Virus record (IMG/VR): IMGVR_UViG_3300037558_001777 | Coordinates: 1-22,523 of that record | Length of the DNA stretch: 22,523 nt | Strand: one strand, 5' to 3' | From: a virus | Shown: one piece after another, positions 12,178-18,852 of the stretch | Numbering within the stretch: the first letter of the stretch is position 1 | Layout: each line of letters starts with the position of its first letter | Position numbers and translations under genes: made by a program | Notes under the pieces: model-generated | Seen by the model: only the letters and a program-made list of their open reading frames with translations | Database searches by the model: none | Told to the model about the DNA's origin: nothing

Positions 12178-12627
12178 TTGCCATCTCCAAAAGATCGAGA
12201 GCGTGCTCGCTCGAATGGCTTCTGCGTTAGCTGCTGCAAGAGGCCCCAAGCAATCGGGCGAGTCACCTGCCATTACTGCCTTACAAGGGTCACGATTCAA
12301 AACTATTTCAAGCATCGGCTAGGCCCTGCATCTGCGCATGGTACTTGCTACATCGAGGGCTACAGCCCTGATTGGCTCCAACAGATGTTCGACAAATTTA
12401 ACGGCCGCTGTTTTTACACCAACGCAGCTATTGAGATCGGCGGCGAGGAAACGGCTGCCGTCACCTTTGACACCCCTCGACGTTTAATCACTGCTTATGG
12501 CGAGGCAAAAATCATTCACCCTGACAACCTTGTTTGGTGCCATCGGGCTGTCAAACGTTTCAAAGGTCAGCTCACGGGCGATGACTTCAAAACTTTATGG
12601 CGTGATCTCACTTTCCACGCCGCTTAA
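12178..12627 (+). CDS. HNH-endonuclease-like protein with two CxxC zinc knuckles
   Basis: The 149-residue protein starts at TTG 12178, 3 bases after the previous stop. Its N-terminal half has Cys16/Cys19 (FCVSCCKRP) and Cys31/Cys34 (VTCHYC), as in many small phage HNH proteins. The C-terminal part, NGRCFYTNAAIEIG, VTFDTPRR and HPDNLVWCHRAVKRFKG (residues 75-130), follows the HNH frame (CxYTG, LDH, NLxW, VNxMKG), but the usual DH is FDT here and the N of VNRMKG is K. It may therefore be a weak or inactive nuclease, or a specialised one. HNH proteins act as packaging, homing or restriction nucleases. Confidence 0.65.
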   Translation: MPSPKDRERARSNGFCVSCCKRPQAIGRVTCHYCLTRVTIQNYFKHRLGPASAHGTCYIEGYSPDWLQQMFDKFNGRCFYTNAAIEIGGEETAAVTFDTPRRLITAYGEAKIIHPDNLVWCHRAVKRFKGQLTGDDFKTLWRDLTFHAA

Positions 12628-12634
12628 ATTTGGC

Positions 12635-12739
12635 ATGTCGGGGAGCCTGACGCCTTCGGGCTGAAAGCCATACAACACCCAATGTGCAAAACGGGAAAAG
12701 CAGGGCGCGATTAAAACAGCGCGATCTATCCCCCGACAT
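12635..12739 (+). ncRNA. Candidate structured RNA in a 132-base gap
   Basis: The ends of this segment, ATGTCGGGG (12635-12643) and CCCCGACAT (12731-12739), are exact complements. Immediately inside the left arm is a 7-bp hairpin (AGCCTGA 12644-12650 with TCGGGCT 12656-12662). Toward the right the 7-base repeat GCGCGAT occurs twice, 14 bases apart (12705-12711 and 12719-12725). A 9-bp closing stem with a nested hairpin suggests a folded RNA of about 105 bases. It matches no RNA class I can name. The strand is assumed from the flanking genes; a DNA-level role is possible. Confidence 0.35.
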
Positions 12740-12759
12740 CACAATTCAAATCCTTTTTT

Positions 12760-13119
12760 ATGACTCAAGAATCTTGGACCACCTCTGTCTCAAAAGACGG
12801 AATCTCAAATGCTGCCCGACTGCATCCAGAAATCGCTGAGTTTGCTGTTCAGATTGTCAAACGAGATTTGGGGATCATCAAAAAATCAGGGATCAAGATG
12901 TTTAAACGCAGGCTTTACGAGGATTTATACGAGATTGACATGTTTTTGCAGGAGGCTGAAACACGTGGGAAAGTTTTTGACGTGCCCATCGTCGGCGTTG
13001 CTGTAATCAACTTTGGGCAAGAGAGCAACGCTCGTATTCCCTTGACTGCTGAGCAGTGGGAAAAAGAGCGCGACATGCTGACCGTTCGACTCGGTCACAA
13101 CAAAGGTTTCAAAGCATGA
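12760..13119 (+). CDS. Hypothetical protein, 119 aa
   Basis: The product is an alpha/beta protein: a helical first half (NAARLHPEIAEFAVQIVKRDL, IKMFKRRLYEDLYEIDMFLQEAE) and a beta-like stretch VPIVGVAVINFG, then an acidic helix (TAEQWEKERDMLTVRLGHN). No known motif is recognised. It starts 20 bases after the possible structured RNA, with no Shine-Dalgarno sequence before its ATG, so expression could depend on that RNA. It is coupled to the next gene by ATGA. Confidence 0.6.
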   Translation: MTQESWTTSVSKDGISNAARLHPEIAEFAVQIVKRDLGIIKKSGIKMFKRRLYEDLYEIDMFLQEAETRGKVFDVPIVGVAVINFGQESNARIPLTAEQWEKERDMLTVRLGHNKGFKA

Positions 13120-13418
13120 ACTCAGATATTTACCACAAACGCCTCCATGGCACGGACCTGATCGCTCAGGTAAAAATGTCAGCCAAGCTTCGGAAAGCTG
13201 CTCTTGTTATCCGCTGCGGTTACACCAAAATTGTTGGAACTCAGGGTCGCATCCTCCCGGATTACGACGCGTTCTACACATCTTTGAATGAGGCCAGACG
13301 TGAGCACGAGCAATTTGTCAGTTTCGTACAACAAAACAGCAACGATCACAAAATTTTCCTCAACTATGAGCGCCGACTTCGAGACGCCTACGCCAAATCC
13401 AAAAATCAGAGTGCTTAA
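13116..13418 (+). CDS. Hypothetical basic protein, 100 aa
   Basis: I start at ATG 13116, which overlaps the preceding stop as ATGA, rather than at an in-frame ATG at 13056 inside the upstream gene. The 100-residue protein is basic and mostly helical (AQVKMSAKLRKAALVIRCGY, SLNEARREHEQFVSFVQQN, LNYERRLRDAYAKSKNQ), with a central KIVGTQGRILPDYDAFY. It is not recognised. A basic helical character fits nucleic-acid binding, but no motif supports this. Confidence 0.55.
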   Translation: MNSDIYHKRLHGTDLIAQVKMSAKLRKAALVIRCGYTKIVGTQGRILPDYDAFYTSLNEARREHEQFVSFVQQNSNDHKIFLNYERRLRDAYAKSKNQSA

Positions 13419-13563
13419 CACCGGCGTTATCCGCATCCAGATCGATGATCTGGTTGGCTTTGTTGACTCCCAACATCTGATAAATGCAAAAATTTTGAAG
13501 CTGCAGGTAACGTGGCGTCAGCGAAACAATCCTTGTGGATTCAATCAACAGCCTGAAGTCTGA
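13366..13563 (+). CDS. Small hypothetical protein, 65 aa
   Basis: An in-frame ATG at 13366 gives 65 residues; an ATG at 13288 would lie deep in the upstream gene. The core is beta-like (KIRVLNTGVIRIQIDDLVGFVD) with a basic end (TWRQRNNPC). It overlaps the upstream gene by 53 bases and the methyltransferase start by 29 bases. The overlap with both neighbours is larger than elsewhere in this operon, so the evidence is weaker. Confidence 0.4.
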   Translation: MSADFETPTPNPKIRVLNTGVIRIQIDDLVGFVDSQHLINAKILKLQVTWRQRNNPCGFNQQPEV

Positions 13564-15103
13564 CCATAAAAATGCACGGAAGCGCACAGATCGATCCTCT
13601 GAACTAATCAAAGAGTCCCTACAGCGCTACGGCGCCGCTCGCTCCATCGTTATCGACGAAGAAAATCGCATACTTGCCGGCAACGGCACTGTCGAGGGCG
13701 CTAAGGCTGCAGGCATCAGCAACATTCGAGTCATCGAAACCGAGGGCGACGAAATCATCGCGGTGCGCCGCACTGGCTTATCCGAGGAGCAAAAAGTCGG
13801 GCTTGCCCTCGCCGATAACCGCACGTCTGATCTCTCTACCTGGGATCAGGAGATGTTGAACCGGCTCTCTGATGAGCATGACATCAGCCCTTGGTTCTCC
13901 GATGCAGATCTGACCGGCCTTGCAGAGGCGGAGGATCTCGCGGCATTTGATGAGGCTATTAACGATTCGATTGAGGCAGAAACAGCCCAGCCCGGCGCAA
14001 AGCTTGCAGATCGTTTCGGCATTGCTCCGTTCTCAATCCTCAACGCTCGTGAGGGTTGGTGGCAGGAGCGCAAACGACAGTGGCTGGATCTCGGCATTCA
14101 GTCAGAGGTCGGTCGCGAGGGCAATCTCCTCGGCATGTCCGAGACAGTGCTGCAGCCTGATGAACAGCTGCGCCAACTAAAGGAGGCCCTGCAGGCTGGA
14201 GGCGGAGCAGGTAACGGCAGCATTCACGCCAAAATCCCCGGCTACTACCAAAAGAAAAACGCAGGTATGAGCGACGAGCAAATCGTCGCCGAGTTCCTTG
14301 ACTCTGGCTCTCAGATCGGCGCAGGCACCTCAATCTTCGATCCTGTCTTAGCTGAGCTGGCCTACCGTTGGTTTTCTCCCCCAGATGGCGTCATCCTCGA
14401 TCCGTTCGCTGGCGGATCAGTCCGCGGCATCGTTGCCCTGAAGTCAGGTCGGCAGTACATCGGCTGCGATCTACGGGCTGAGCAAGTCGAGGCCAACCGC
14501 GCCCAGGGCGCAGAGATCACCCCGGACAACCCGCCGATTTGGTACTGCAGCGACTCCCGCAACATCGACCGGGTTTGCGAGGGACTGCAAGCCGACATGA
14601 TTTTTTCCTGTCCTCCTTACGCAGATCTTGAGGTTTACAGCGACGATCCGAAGGATTTGTCCACCCTCCCCTATGACCAGTTCGTTGAGAGCTACCGGGA
14701 AATTATCGCTAAATCCTGCAGCCTCCTGAAGGACAACGCCTTCGCATGTTTCATCGTTGGCGACGTACGCGACAAAAAGGGCAATTATTACAACTTCGTC
14801 GGCGACACCATCAAAGCGTTCACCGATGCAGGGCTCAGCTACTACAACGAGGCGATCCTCATCACTCCCGTCGGCACCCTGCCGATAAGGGCCGGCCGCA
14901 CGTTTGCAAGCACTCGCAAGCTGGGCAAAACTCACCAGAACGTTCTCGTTTTCCTCAAAGGCGATGCCCGCAAAGCCGTGGCCGCTTGCGGCGAATGCGA
15001 TTTTGCAGAGGTCGAGGAACAGCCCGCAGAGCACGGCCCCGTAGCTGAGAGCACTGAGTACGGCGAGAAACTGACCGCTGATTCCATCGGAGGTGAGCTT
15101 TGA
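13535..15103 (+). CDS. ParB-like domain fused to a DNA amino-methyltransferase
   Basis: The 522-residue protein starts at GTG 13535. Residues 10-130 form a ParB/sulfiredoxin-like domain (RSIVIDEENRILAGNGTVEGAKAAG, ADNRTSDLSTW). The central part has REGWWQERKRQWLDLGI, seen in phage fusions of this kind. The methyltransferase domain at 265-480 has the S-adenosylmethionine-binding motif DPFAGGSVRG (289-298) and the catalytic motif SCPPY (358-362), in that order, with YSDDPKDLS after it. Motif IV of the (D/N/S)PPY type transfers methyl groups to exocyclic amino groups (N6-adenine or N4-cytosine). It may protect phage DNA from restriction or prepare bases for further modification. The next gene overlaps its stop by 4 bases. 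Confidence 0.85.
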   Translation: MDSINSLKSDHKNARKRTDRSSELIKESLQRYGAARSIVIDEENRILAGNGTVEGAKAAGISNIRVIETEGDEIIAVRRTGLSEEQKVGLALADNRTSDLSTWDQEMLNRLSDEHDISPWFSDADLTGLAEAEDLAAFDEAINDSIEAETAQPGAKLADRFGIAPFSILNAREGWWQERKRQWLDLGIQSEVGREGNLLGMSETVLQPDEQLRQLKEALQAGGGAGNGSIHAKIPGYYQKKNAGMSDEQIVAEFLDSGSQIGAGTSIFDPVLAELAYRWFSPPDGVILDPFAGGSVRGIVALKSGRQYIGCDLRAEQVEANRAQGAEITPDNPPIWYCSDSRNIDRVCEGLQADMIFSCPPYADLEVYSDDPKDLSTLPYDQFVESYREIIAKSCSLLKDNAFACFIVGDVRDKKGNYYNFVGDTIKAFTDAGLSYYNEAILITPVGTLPIRAGRTFASTRKLGKTHQNVLVFLKGDARKAVAACGECDFAEVEEQPAEHGPVAESTEYGEKLTADSIGGEL

Positions 15104-16260
15104 GCGATGCACCGGCTTGGGCGCTTGGTTACGACCTCGCGTTCCTAAAACAGCTCGCCGTAGTTTTTGCTCGCGATTTCAAGCCGCACTGCTACGGAGC
15201 GTTCGGCCTGCCAAAAGAACGCGACATCGCTACCGCGATGAAGGAGGGTCAGTTGGCCTGGACTCGCTCACCTGACACCAACGAGATTGCAGCTGTAGCG
15301 ATGTTCCGCGTCGCCAAGGTTGCCAGCTCTCAGAGCGACTTCGCTCAGCGGCCGGTCAGCATCCACAAAGGTGATCTGCAGATCCGCGCCCTCGCTGGCA
15401 ACCCTGCAGATCTCAGCAGGCTCGTCACCAAACTGATGGACAAAGCCGGCCCACGGCCCGTCTGGATTGAGCTACACGAAGAGAACCGCCAGATCAGAGA
15501 TGTCGCAATCAGCCTCGGTTTCAAATCAGTGGCAACCAAGGTCACTGCATCGTCCGACATCAAAGCGCTCTACATCCATGGGGTAGCCAACCCAACGGCT
15601 CGCGTTCAAGGTGGCCTCTACTCCTCAGACATTCCGGCACTGAAACTCTTGGGATGCGGGGCGATGCCTGGCGAGATTCAGGCGTGCCTCGAAGAAATCT
15701 CTGCGTTCAACCCGGCATGGGAGCAGCACTACAGCTCCTATAACAAACGCAAAAGCTGGACAGCTATCGCCCTACAGGGTTTCGATCCCTCTGATCCTGG
15801 GTTCATCATTAAACCGGGAGAGATGAGCAAAGGCTGGAAACAGGACAATCCCGAGCGGCTTAAGGCTGCTTGCGCTCCAACCATCGCTGCAATGGCACTA
15901 CCTACGATTTGGCGCTTGGCTAAATCCATCCCAGGCAAACTCGAGCGGGTTCGGCTGATGCGCTTGCGTGCATCGAATGGCGAGCTAACTCGTCATGCCG
16001 ACATCACAGATCGAGATGCGGGCACCGCAGACGGCAGGATCGCCCGCTTGCACATCCCCCTGCGAACAGCAAAAGGCTGTGAGTTTTCAAGCTGGGAGCT
16101 GTCAGGGGATCGCACTCGTTTGCATTTCCCAGCCGGCGCACTGTTTTACCTCGACATCCGAAAGCCCCACGCGGTCAAAAACACCAGCGATTGCGATCGA
16201 ATTCACCTCGTTGTTGATGTCGCTTGCAACTCTCAAGTCAGGAGGTTGATCGATGCCTGA
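15100..16260 (+). CDS. GNAT-like domain fused to a 2-oxoglutarate/Fe(II) dioxygenase
   Basis: The 386-residue protein starts at TTG 15100, preceded by GGAGGTGA. The C-terminal domain (about 215-386) matches the aspartyl/asparaginyl hydroxylase-like double-stranded beta-helix: the His299-x-Asp301 pair (TRHADITDR), distal His357 (RKPHAVKN) and Arg367 for 2-oxoglutarate ten residues later (RIHLVVDV). The N-terminal part looks like a GNAT fold: a strand-rich middle and PVWIELHEENRQIRDVAISLGFKS at about 124-147, which resembles the N...LGF end of acetyltransferases. That part is less certain. Such oxygenases hydroxylate proteins, small molecules or nucleobases. Its place between a DNA methyltransferase and a PLP-type enzyme suggests work on DNA or a base-attached group. 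Confidence 0.65.
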   Translation: MSDAPAWALGYDLAFLKQLAVVFARDFKPHCYGAFGLPKERDIATAMKEGQLAWTRSPDTNEIAAVAMFRVAKVASSQSDFAQRPVSIHKGDLQIRALAGNPADLSRLVTKLMDKAGPRPVWIELHEENRQIRDVAISLGFKSVATKVTASSDIKALYIHGVANPTARVQGGLYSSDIPALKLLGCGAMPGEIQACLEEISAFNPAWEQHYSSYNKRKSWTAIALQGFDPSDPGFIIKPGEMSKGWKQDNPERLKAACAPTIAAMALPTIWRLAKSIPGKLERVRLMRLRASNGELTRHADITDRDAGTADGRIARLHIPLRTAKGCEFSSWELSGDRTRLHFPAGALFYLDIRKPHAVKNTSDCDRIHLVVDVACNSQVRRLIDA

Positions 16261-16978
16261 TCGTTGGTGGCAGCCCACGCCAATCATCGACCGCCACGAT
16301 CGTTTTCTGATCGTCCGAGATGACCAGGTGCCTGGAGGATCAAAGATGCGGTTCCTGCCTTATCTCGTGCAGGACGGCAAAGAGGTTGTGTTCGGCGGCC
16401 CGTTCTGCGGCGGGGCTCCCTATGCACTGTCTGTATGGGGGCAGCGGACCAACAACAAAGTCACGCTGTTTTACGCCAAACGAAAAGAGCTGCACGTCCG
16501 CCAGAAAAAAGCCCTGCTCAATGGCGCAACGATTTATCAGGTGCCCTACGGCTACATGACAAACGTGCAGGCAAAGGCCAAGCGTTACGCCCGAGAACAC
16601 GACGCTTTGTTCCTGCCGCTCGGCTTCGATGTTCCAGAGGCTTCGAACCCTTTTATTGAACAGATGCGCCGCGTCCGATCGATGGTTGGAAATGTGGAAC
16701 AGGTGTGGGCAGCAACGGGGTCAGGGATGCTGGCCCGCTGTCTCGGCGAGGCGTTCTACCCGACTCCTGTTCATGGCGTCGTTGTCGGCCTGGCAAGTCG
16801 CAACTCAAAACAGCCATACCCGTCCAACGTCACGCTGCACGAGTACCCGAAACAGTTCTCGTGGTCCTGTTCCTACGACGCGCCTTTCCCTACGTGCGGT
16901 AACTACGATCGGAAAGCGTGGGAGCTATGTCACAAACTGTCGAAAGGAACGGTTCTGTTTTGGAATGTTTTGGGGTAA
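16253..16978 (+). CDS. PLP-dependent enzyme-like protein of fold type II
   Basis: ATG 16253 has a perfect AGGAGG seven bases upstream and overlaps the previous gene by 8 bases. The 241-residue protein resembles ACC deaminase and D-cysteine desulfhydrase types: VPGGSKMRFLPYL (residues 26-38) with Lys31 at the position of the PLP-binding lysine in GGNKxRKLE, FGGPFCGGAPYALSVWG (47-63) like the GGxQSNHAxA segment, a NGATIYQVPYG stretch, and ATGSGMLARCLGE (154-166) like the phosphate-binding loop. It is shorter than the usual 320-340 residues, so part of the fold may be lost. It is directly before terS. Such enzymes act on amino acids; here the substrate could be an amino acid bound to a DNA base, which is inference. 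A phosphoribosyltransferase-like fold is an alternative. Confidence 0.5.
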   Translation: MPDRWWQPTPIIDRHDRFLIVRDDQVPGGSKMRFLPYLVQDGKEVVFGGPFCGGAPYALSVWGQRTNNKVTLFYAKRKELHVRQKKALLNGATIYQVPYGYMTNVQAKAKRYAREHDALFLPLGFDVPEASNPFIEQMRRVRSMVGNVEQVWAATGSGMLARCLGEAFYPTPVHGVVVGLASRNSKQPYPSNVTLHEYPKQFSWSCSYDAPFPTCGNYDRKAWELCHKLSKGTVLFWNVLG

Positions 16979-16981
16979 ATC

Positions 16982-17305
16982 ATGCCGGCTAGTAACACGA
17001 CCAGAGCCAAAGTCGAGATGAGGGTGAACCGGATCGCTCGTTTGTTATCAAATGGCGCAACGAGATCTGAATGCGTGCAATACGGTTCAAATGAGTGGGG
17101 CATCGGCGCCCGGCAAATCGACAAGTACATCAACCGTGCCCGAGAGCTGCTGAGAGCCGACTGGGAGATGGATCGGCAGACAATGGTGGCCGAACTGCTG
17201 AGCCAATGCGCAACGCTGCAAAAGGAGGCGCGCAAGCAGGGCAACCTCAACGCTGCACTGGGCTGCATTAACTCAGCCGCACGTCTCGCGAGGATCTTCG
17301 ATTGA
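16982..17305 (+). CDS. terS: Terminase small subunit-like protein
   Basis: The 107-residue protein has a helix-turn-helix start (RVNRIARLLSNGATRSECVQYGSNEWGIGARQIDKYINRAR, residues 14-53) and a helical second half (MVAELLSQCATLQKEARKQGNLNAALGCINSAARLARIF), the layout of small terminase subunits: DNA recognition followed by oligomerisation. Its position one gene step before the large subunit, with the stop overlapping the large-subunit start (TTGA), supports this. The gene starts 3 bases after the PLP-type enzyme. Confidence 0.75.
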   Translation: MPASNTTRAKVEMRVNRIARLLSNGATRSECVQYGSNEWGIGARQIDKYINRARELLRADWEMDRQTMVAELLSQCATLQKEARKQGNLNAALGCINSAARLARIFD

Positions 17306-18651
17306 CCATCCTCGACGCCGTCCCACCGGGCTACGTACTAAACCGGCCCGGCGAACATGGCCGCGATCTCGACATGCAGGAGCTGTTGAATCGCGTGCGG
17401 GAGGATCTGCACCCAGGACAGCGCGATTTTGTAGACGATTGCTCGACGCAGATTATCGGCGTATCCGCTGGCTATGGGGCAGGCAAAACGCGAGCGCTAG
17501 CCGCAAAGACCTTGTTTATGGCCGCGGCCAACCAAGGCTTCACCGGATGCGTAATGGAACCCACCGGACCGCTTATACGTGACATATGGATGAATGACTT
17601 CGAGGAATTTCTCGAGGCGTACGAGGTGCCCTATACGTTCCGGGCCTCGCCTCTTCCCGAGTACATCTTGCATTTACCTAAAGCGGACACAAAAGTTCTG
17701 TGCCGAAGCTTTGAGAACTGGTCGCGCATTATCGGTTTAAACCTGGCGTACGTTCTCGCGGACGAAATCGACACTGTTAACCCAACAACCTGTCAACGAG
17801 CCTTTCCCAAAATCCTCGGCCGTCTGCGCGCTGGCAACGTGCGTCAGTTCGCTGCAGCATCAACACCTGAGGGTTTCCGTTGGATGTGGAAAACGTTCGG
17901 TTCAGAGGATGCCCAACAGCGGAGCGATCGCAGGCTAATTAAAATGAGGACGGTGGATAATCCGCATCTACCCCATGATTTCATCGAACGGCTCGAGGCC
18001 AACTACGACCCAAGCATGTTGCAGGCGTACTTGCACGGCGAGTTCGTCAACCTCAACACCGGACAGGTCTACGACCGGTTCGATCGATCGAAACACGTAA
18101 CCAGCATCATTCCCGACGTCAGCTCCGAACCTCTACGCGTCGGCGTTGACTTCAACATTGGCAACATGTCGGCTGTAATTGGTGTTCGTCTTGGTAGCAA
18201 GCTCGTGCTGATCGATGAAATCAGTGGTGCTCACGATACGGACGCCATGGCCCTAGAAATACAACGTCGTGCTGATGGACGCCAGGTTTACGTTTACCCT
18301 GATGCCTCTGGTGGCAGCCGCAGTACAAATGCTTCACGTACGGACATTCAAATTTTGGAGTCCTACGGGTTTAGTAATCAATCACCAAAGGCCAACCCTC
18401 CCGTTCGTGATCGGGTGGCTTCTGTTCAAGCTTTGCTGGAAAACGGAAAGGGCGAAGTCAGATTGCAGGTTGCCGCAAATTGCAAACGAACGATTGAATG
18501 TTTAGAGCTGCAGAGTTACACCGAAGCCGGTGATCCCGATAAAGGTGCGGGTTATGACCATATGAATGATGCTTTGGGCTACTTGATTTACAGAGACTTC
18601 TCCATGATTCACTCGCGTGCGGGGCGGGGTACTGGAATCAGACTATATTGA
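17302..18651 (+). CDS. terL: Terminase large subunit (packaging ATPase and nuclease)
   Basis: The 449-residue protein has the packaging-motor layout. ATPase: Walker A SAGYGAGKT at 55-63, Walker B YVLADEID at 150-157, and the coupling motif AAASTPEG at 184-191. Nuclease: RNase H-like acidic residues Asp283 (VGVDFNIG), Asp334 (VYVYPDASG) and Asp423 (YDHMNDALGY). It translocates DNA into the prohead through the portal and cuts the concatemer. The start is TTG 17302, overlapping the terS stop, with GAGG eight bases upstream. Base composition falls from about 60% G+C in the ATPase part to 40-48% near the 3' end, suggesting a recombination point inside the gene. Confidence 0.93.
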   Translation: MTILDAVPPGYVLNRPGEHGRDLDMQELLNRVREDLHPGQRDFVDDCSTQIIGVSAGYGAGKTRALAAKTLFMAAANQGFTGCVMEPTGPLIRDIWMNDFEEFLEAYEVPYTFRASPLPEYILHLPKADTKVLCRSFENWSRIIGLNLAYVLADEIDTVNPTTCQRAFPKILGRLRAGNVRQFAAASTPEGFRWMWKTFGSEDAQQRSDRRLIKMRTVDNPHLPHDFIERLEANYDPSMLQAYLHGEFVNLNTGQVYDRFDRSKHVTSIIPDVSSEPLRVGVDFNIGNMSAVIGVRLGSKLVLIDEISGAHDTDAMALEIQRRADGRQVYVYPDASGGSRSTNASRTDIQILESYGFSNQSPKANPPVRDRVASVQALLENGKGEVRLQVAANCKRTIECLELQSYTEAGDPDKGAGYDHMNDALGYLIYRDFSMIHSRAGRGTGIRLY

Positions 18652-18664
18652 TTAAACTGAGATC

Positions 18665-18703
18665 TGACGGAACAACGGCTGGGTGATACCAGACCCGCCG
18701 TCA
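18665..18703 (+). other. Nested hairpin after terL
   Basis: TGACGG (18665-18670) and CCGTCA (18698-18703) are exact complements, and a smaller CTGG/CCAG hairpin lies between them. There is no T-run after it, so it is not a normal terminator. It lies 14 bases after the terL stop in the 201-base gap before the portal gene, and may act in RNA processing or stability. The rest of the gap holds a terminator and no coding frame that I can support. Confidence 0.4.
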
Positions 18704-18772
18704 CGACTGTTCATCTAGGTGGACTGGCCGATTCGTTTCTAGAGCGTCTAACGGGATTAAAGGCATTGAATT

Positions 18773-18806
18773 GGGGGTGCGTGAATAACCGCCCCCTTTC
18801 TTGTGT
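18773..18806 (+). terminator. Probable Rho-independent terminator between terL and portal
   Basis: GGGGGTG (18773-18779) pairs with CGCCCCC (18790-18796), seven base pairs including one G-T, around a 10-base loop, and is followed by TTTCTTGTGT. It would end the packaging/modification transcript, implying a separate promoter for the head genes in the 46 bases before GTG 18853. A possible TTGTGT and TAACAT pair (18801 and 18823) is too weak to call. Confidence 0.65.
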
Positions 18807-18852
18807 CTGCAGATCTGTCGATTAACATCAGACTATTGGGCGGGATTTAACT

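Noticed and set aside
12644-12670. A hammerhead-like ribozyme core (CTGACG ... GAAA)
   Set aside because: The invariant A after CUGANG is C here, the stem II position does not fit, and the bases pair better as a plain hairpin.
14471-15112. Long minus-strand open frame of 213 codons
   Set aside because: It lies entirely opposite the methyltransferase domain, whose motifs are clear; its product has no recognisable pattern and arises from G+C-rich codon use.
17924-17931. Cyanobacterial HIP1 octamer GCGATCGC
   Set aside because: I noticed only one copy, which is not enrichment, so it does not help to place the host.
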